Made by a program: the position numbers and the translations under genes. The notes under the pieces were generated by a model that saw only the letters and a list, made by a program, of their open reading frames with translations, searched no databases and was not told the origin of the DNA. A stretch of DNA of 64,000 bases from Platynereis dumerilii. Taxonomy: Eukaryota > Annelida > Polychaeta > Phyllodocida > Nereididae. The stretch lies in assembly GCA_026936325.1 (NCBI GenBank), contig JAPTHN010000001.1, forward strand, positions 3,250,370 to 3,314,369, written 5' to 3'. The stretch's first letter is position 1. Each line of letters starts with the position of its first letter. Below, one piece after another: positions 63,870 through 64,000 of this stretch.

Positions 63870-64000
63870 CTGCAAAGAGAAAGTTTCATTTATAGCAGAT
63901 TCAAAGTCAGTCAGTTGGAAGATATTCAGGGTTGACGCTAATTTATATGAAGCTTCTCTTGAGCTATAATCGAAGTCTCAGAAATTTCCAAGAAAATACC
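63870..64000 (-). other. Intron upstream of the DUF1088 exon
   Basis: Only the polypyrimidine tract and acceptor are recognised. The preceding exon lies outside the window. Confidence 0.8.

Overview
The window is animal (metazoan) nuclear DNA: AT-rich, sparse in coding sequence, with spliced exons bounded by GT/AG, long introns, many tetranucleotide microsatellites and several kinds of transposon. The only host gene recognised is a neurobeachin/LRBA-family gene on the minus strand. Four consecutive coding exons lie at 63869-63703, 63264-63143, 62731-62585 and 60279-60143. They join in phase into 191 codons covering DUF1088, an acidic linker and the first strand block of the PH-BEACH domain. 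The exact phylum is not proven. The frequent TAGGCCTA-like octamers make me lean to an echinoderm, with another invertebrate deuterostome possible; this is inference.

Below 60143 I found none of the following exons (rest of PH, BEACH, WD40), so about 60 kb of the window is probably one very large intron, carrying material in either orientation. In vertebrates the NBEA and LRBA introns host the antisense developmental gene MAB21L1 or MAB21L2. No mab21 coding sequence is visible here, but several unique, motif-dense blocks (13225-13560, 16925-17060, 18460-18660, 22225-22345, 30155-30345, 31800-31960) look like candidate conserved enhancers.

Layout: 1-2615 featureless AT-rich DNA; 2616-5590 a 5'-truncated LINE with a long uninterrupted endonuclease-reverse transcriptase frame; 5.6-13.5 kb a small foldback element, a CpG/ACGTC-rich cluster, GATA-type microsatellites and a YY1/NRF1 promoter-like site; 13577-13708 a hAT-type MITE with near-identical 8-bp flanks; 15.9-17.9 kb a 0.6-kb polypurine tract, a GC-rich hairpin cluster, an A-tract/T-tract satellite and a foldback; 23.7-29 kb microsatellites, CRE and NRF1 sites, a second ACGTC cluster and a 1.9-kb C-rich minisatellite; 32394-32826 a pogo/Tc1-like element with a 202-bp foldback inside it; 34.1 kb a tRNA-like SINE remnant; 35408-36056 an element with 101-bp nearly identical terminal inverted repeats; 36-56 kb mostly unremarkable intron; 56265-58158 a 1.9-kb DNA transposon with ten copies of a subterminal motif; 60-64 kb the neurobeachin exons, with a 112-bp MITE carrying a near-perfect RFX X-box in one intron.

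No prokaryotic operon, CRISPR array, rRNA or intact tRNA is present. No LTR or virus-like element was recognised. The most unusual signals are the subterminal-motif transposon at 56.3-58.2 kb, the three ACGTC-rich clusters, the nested foldback at 32.4 kb and the long-TIR element at 35.4 kb.
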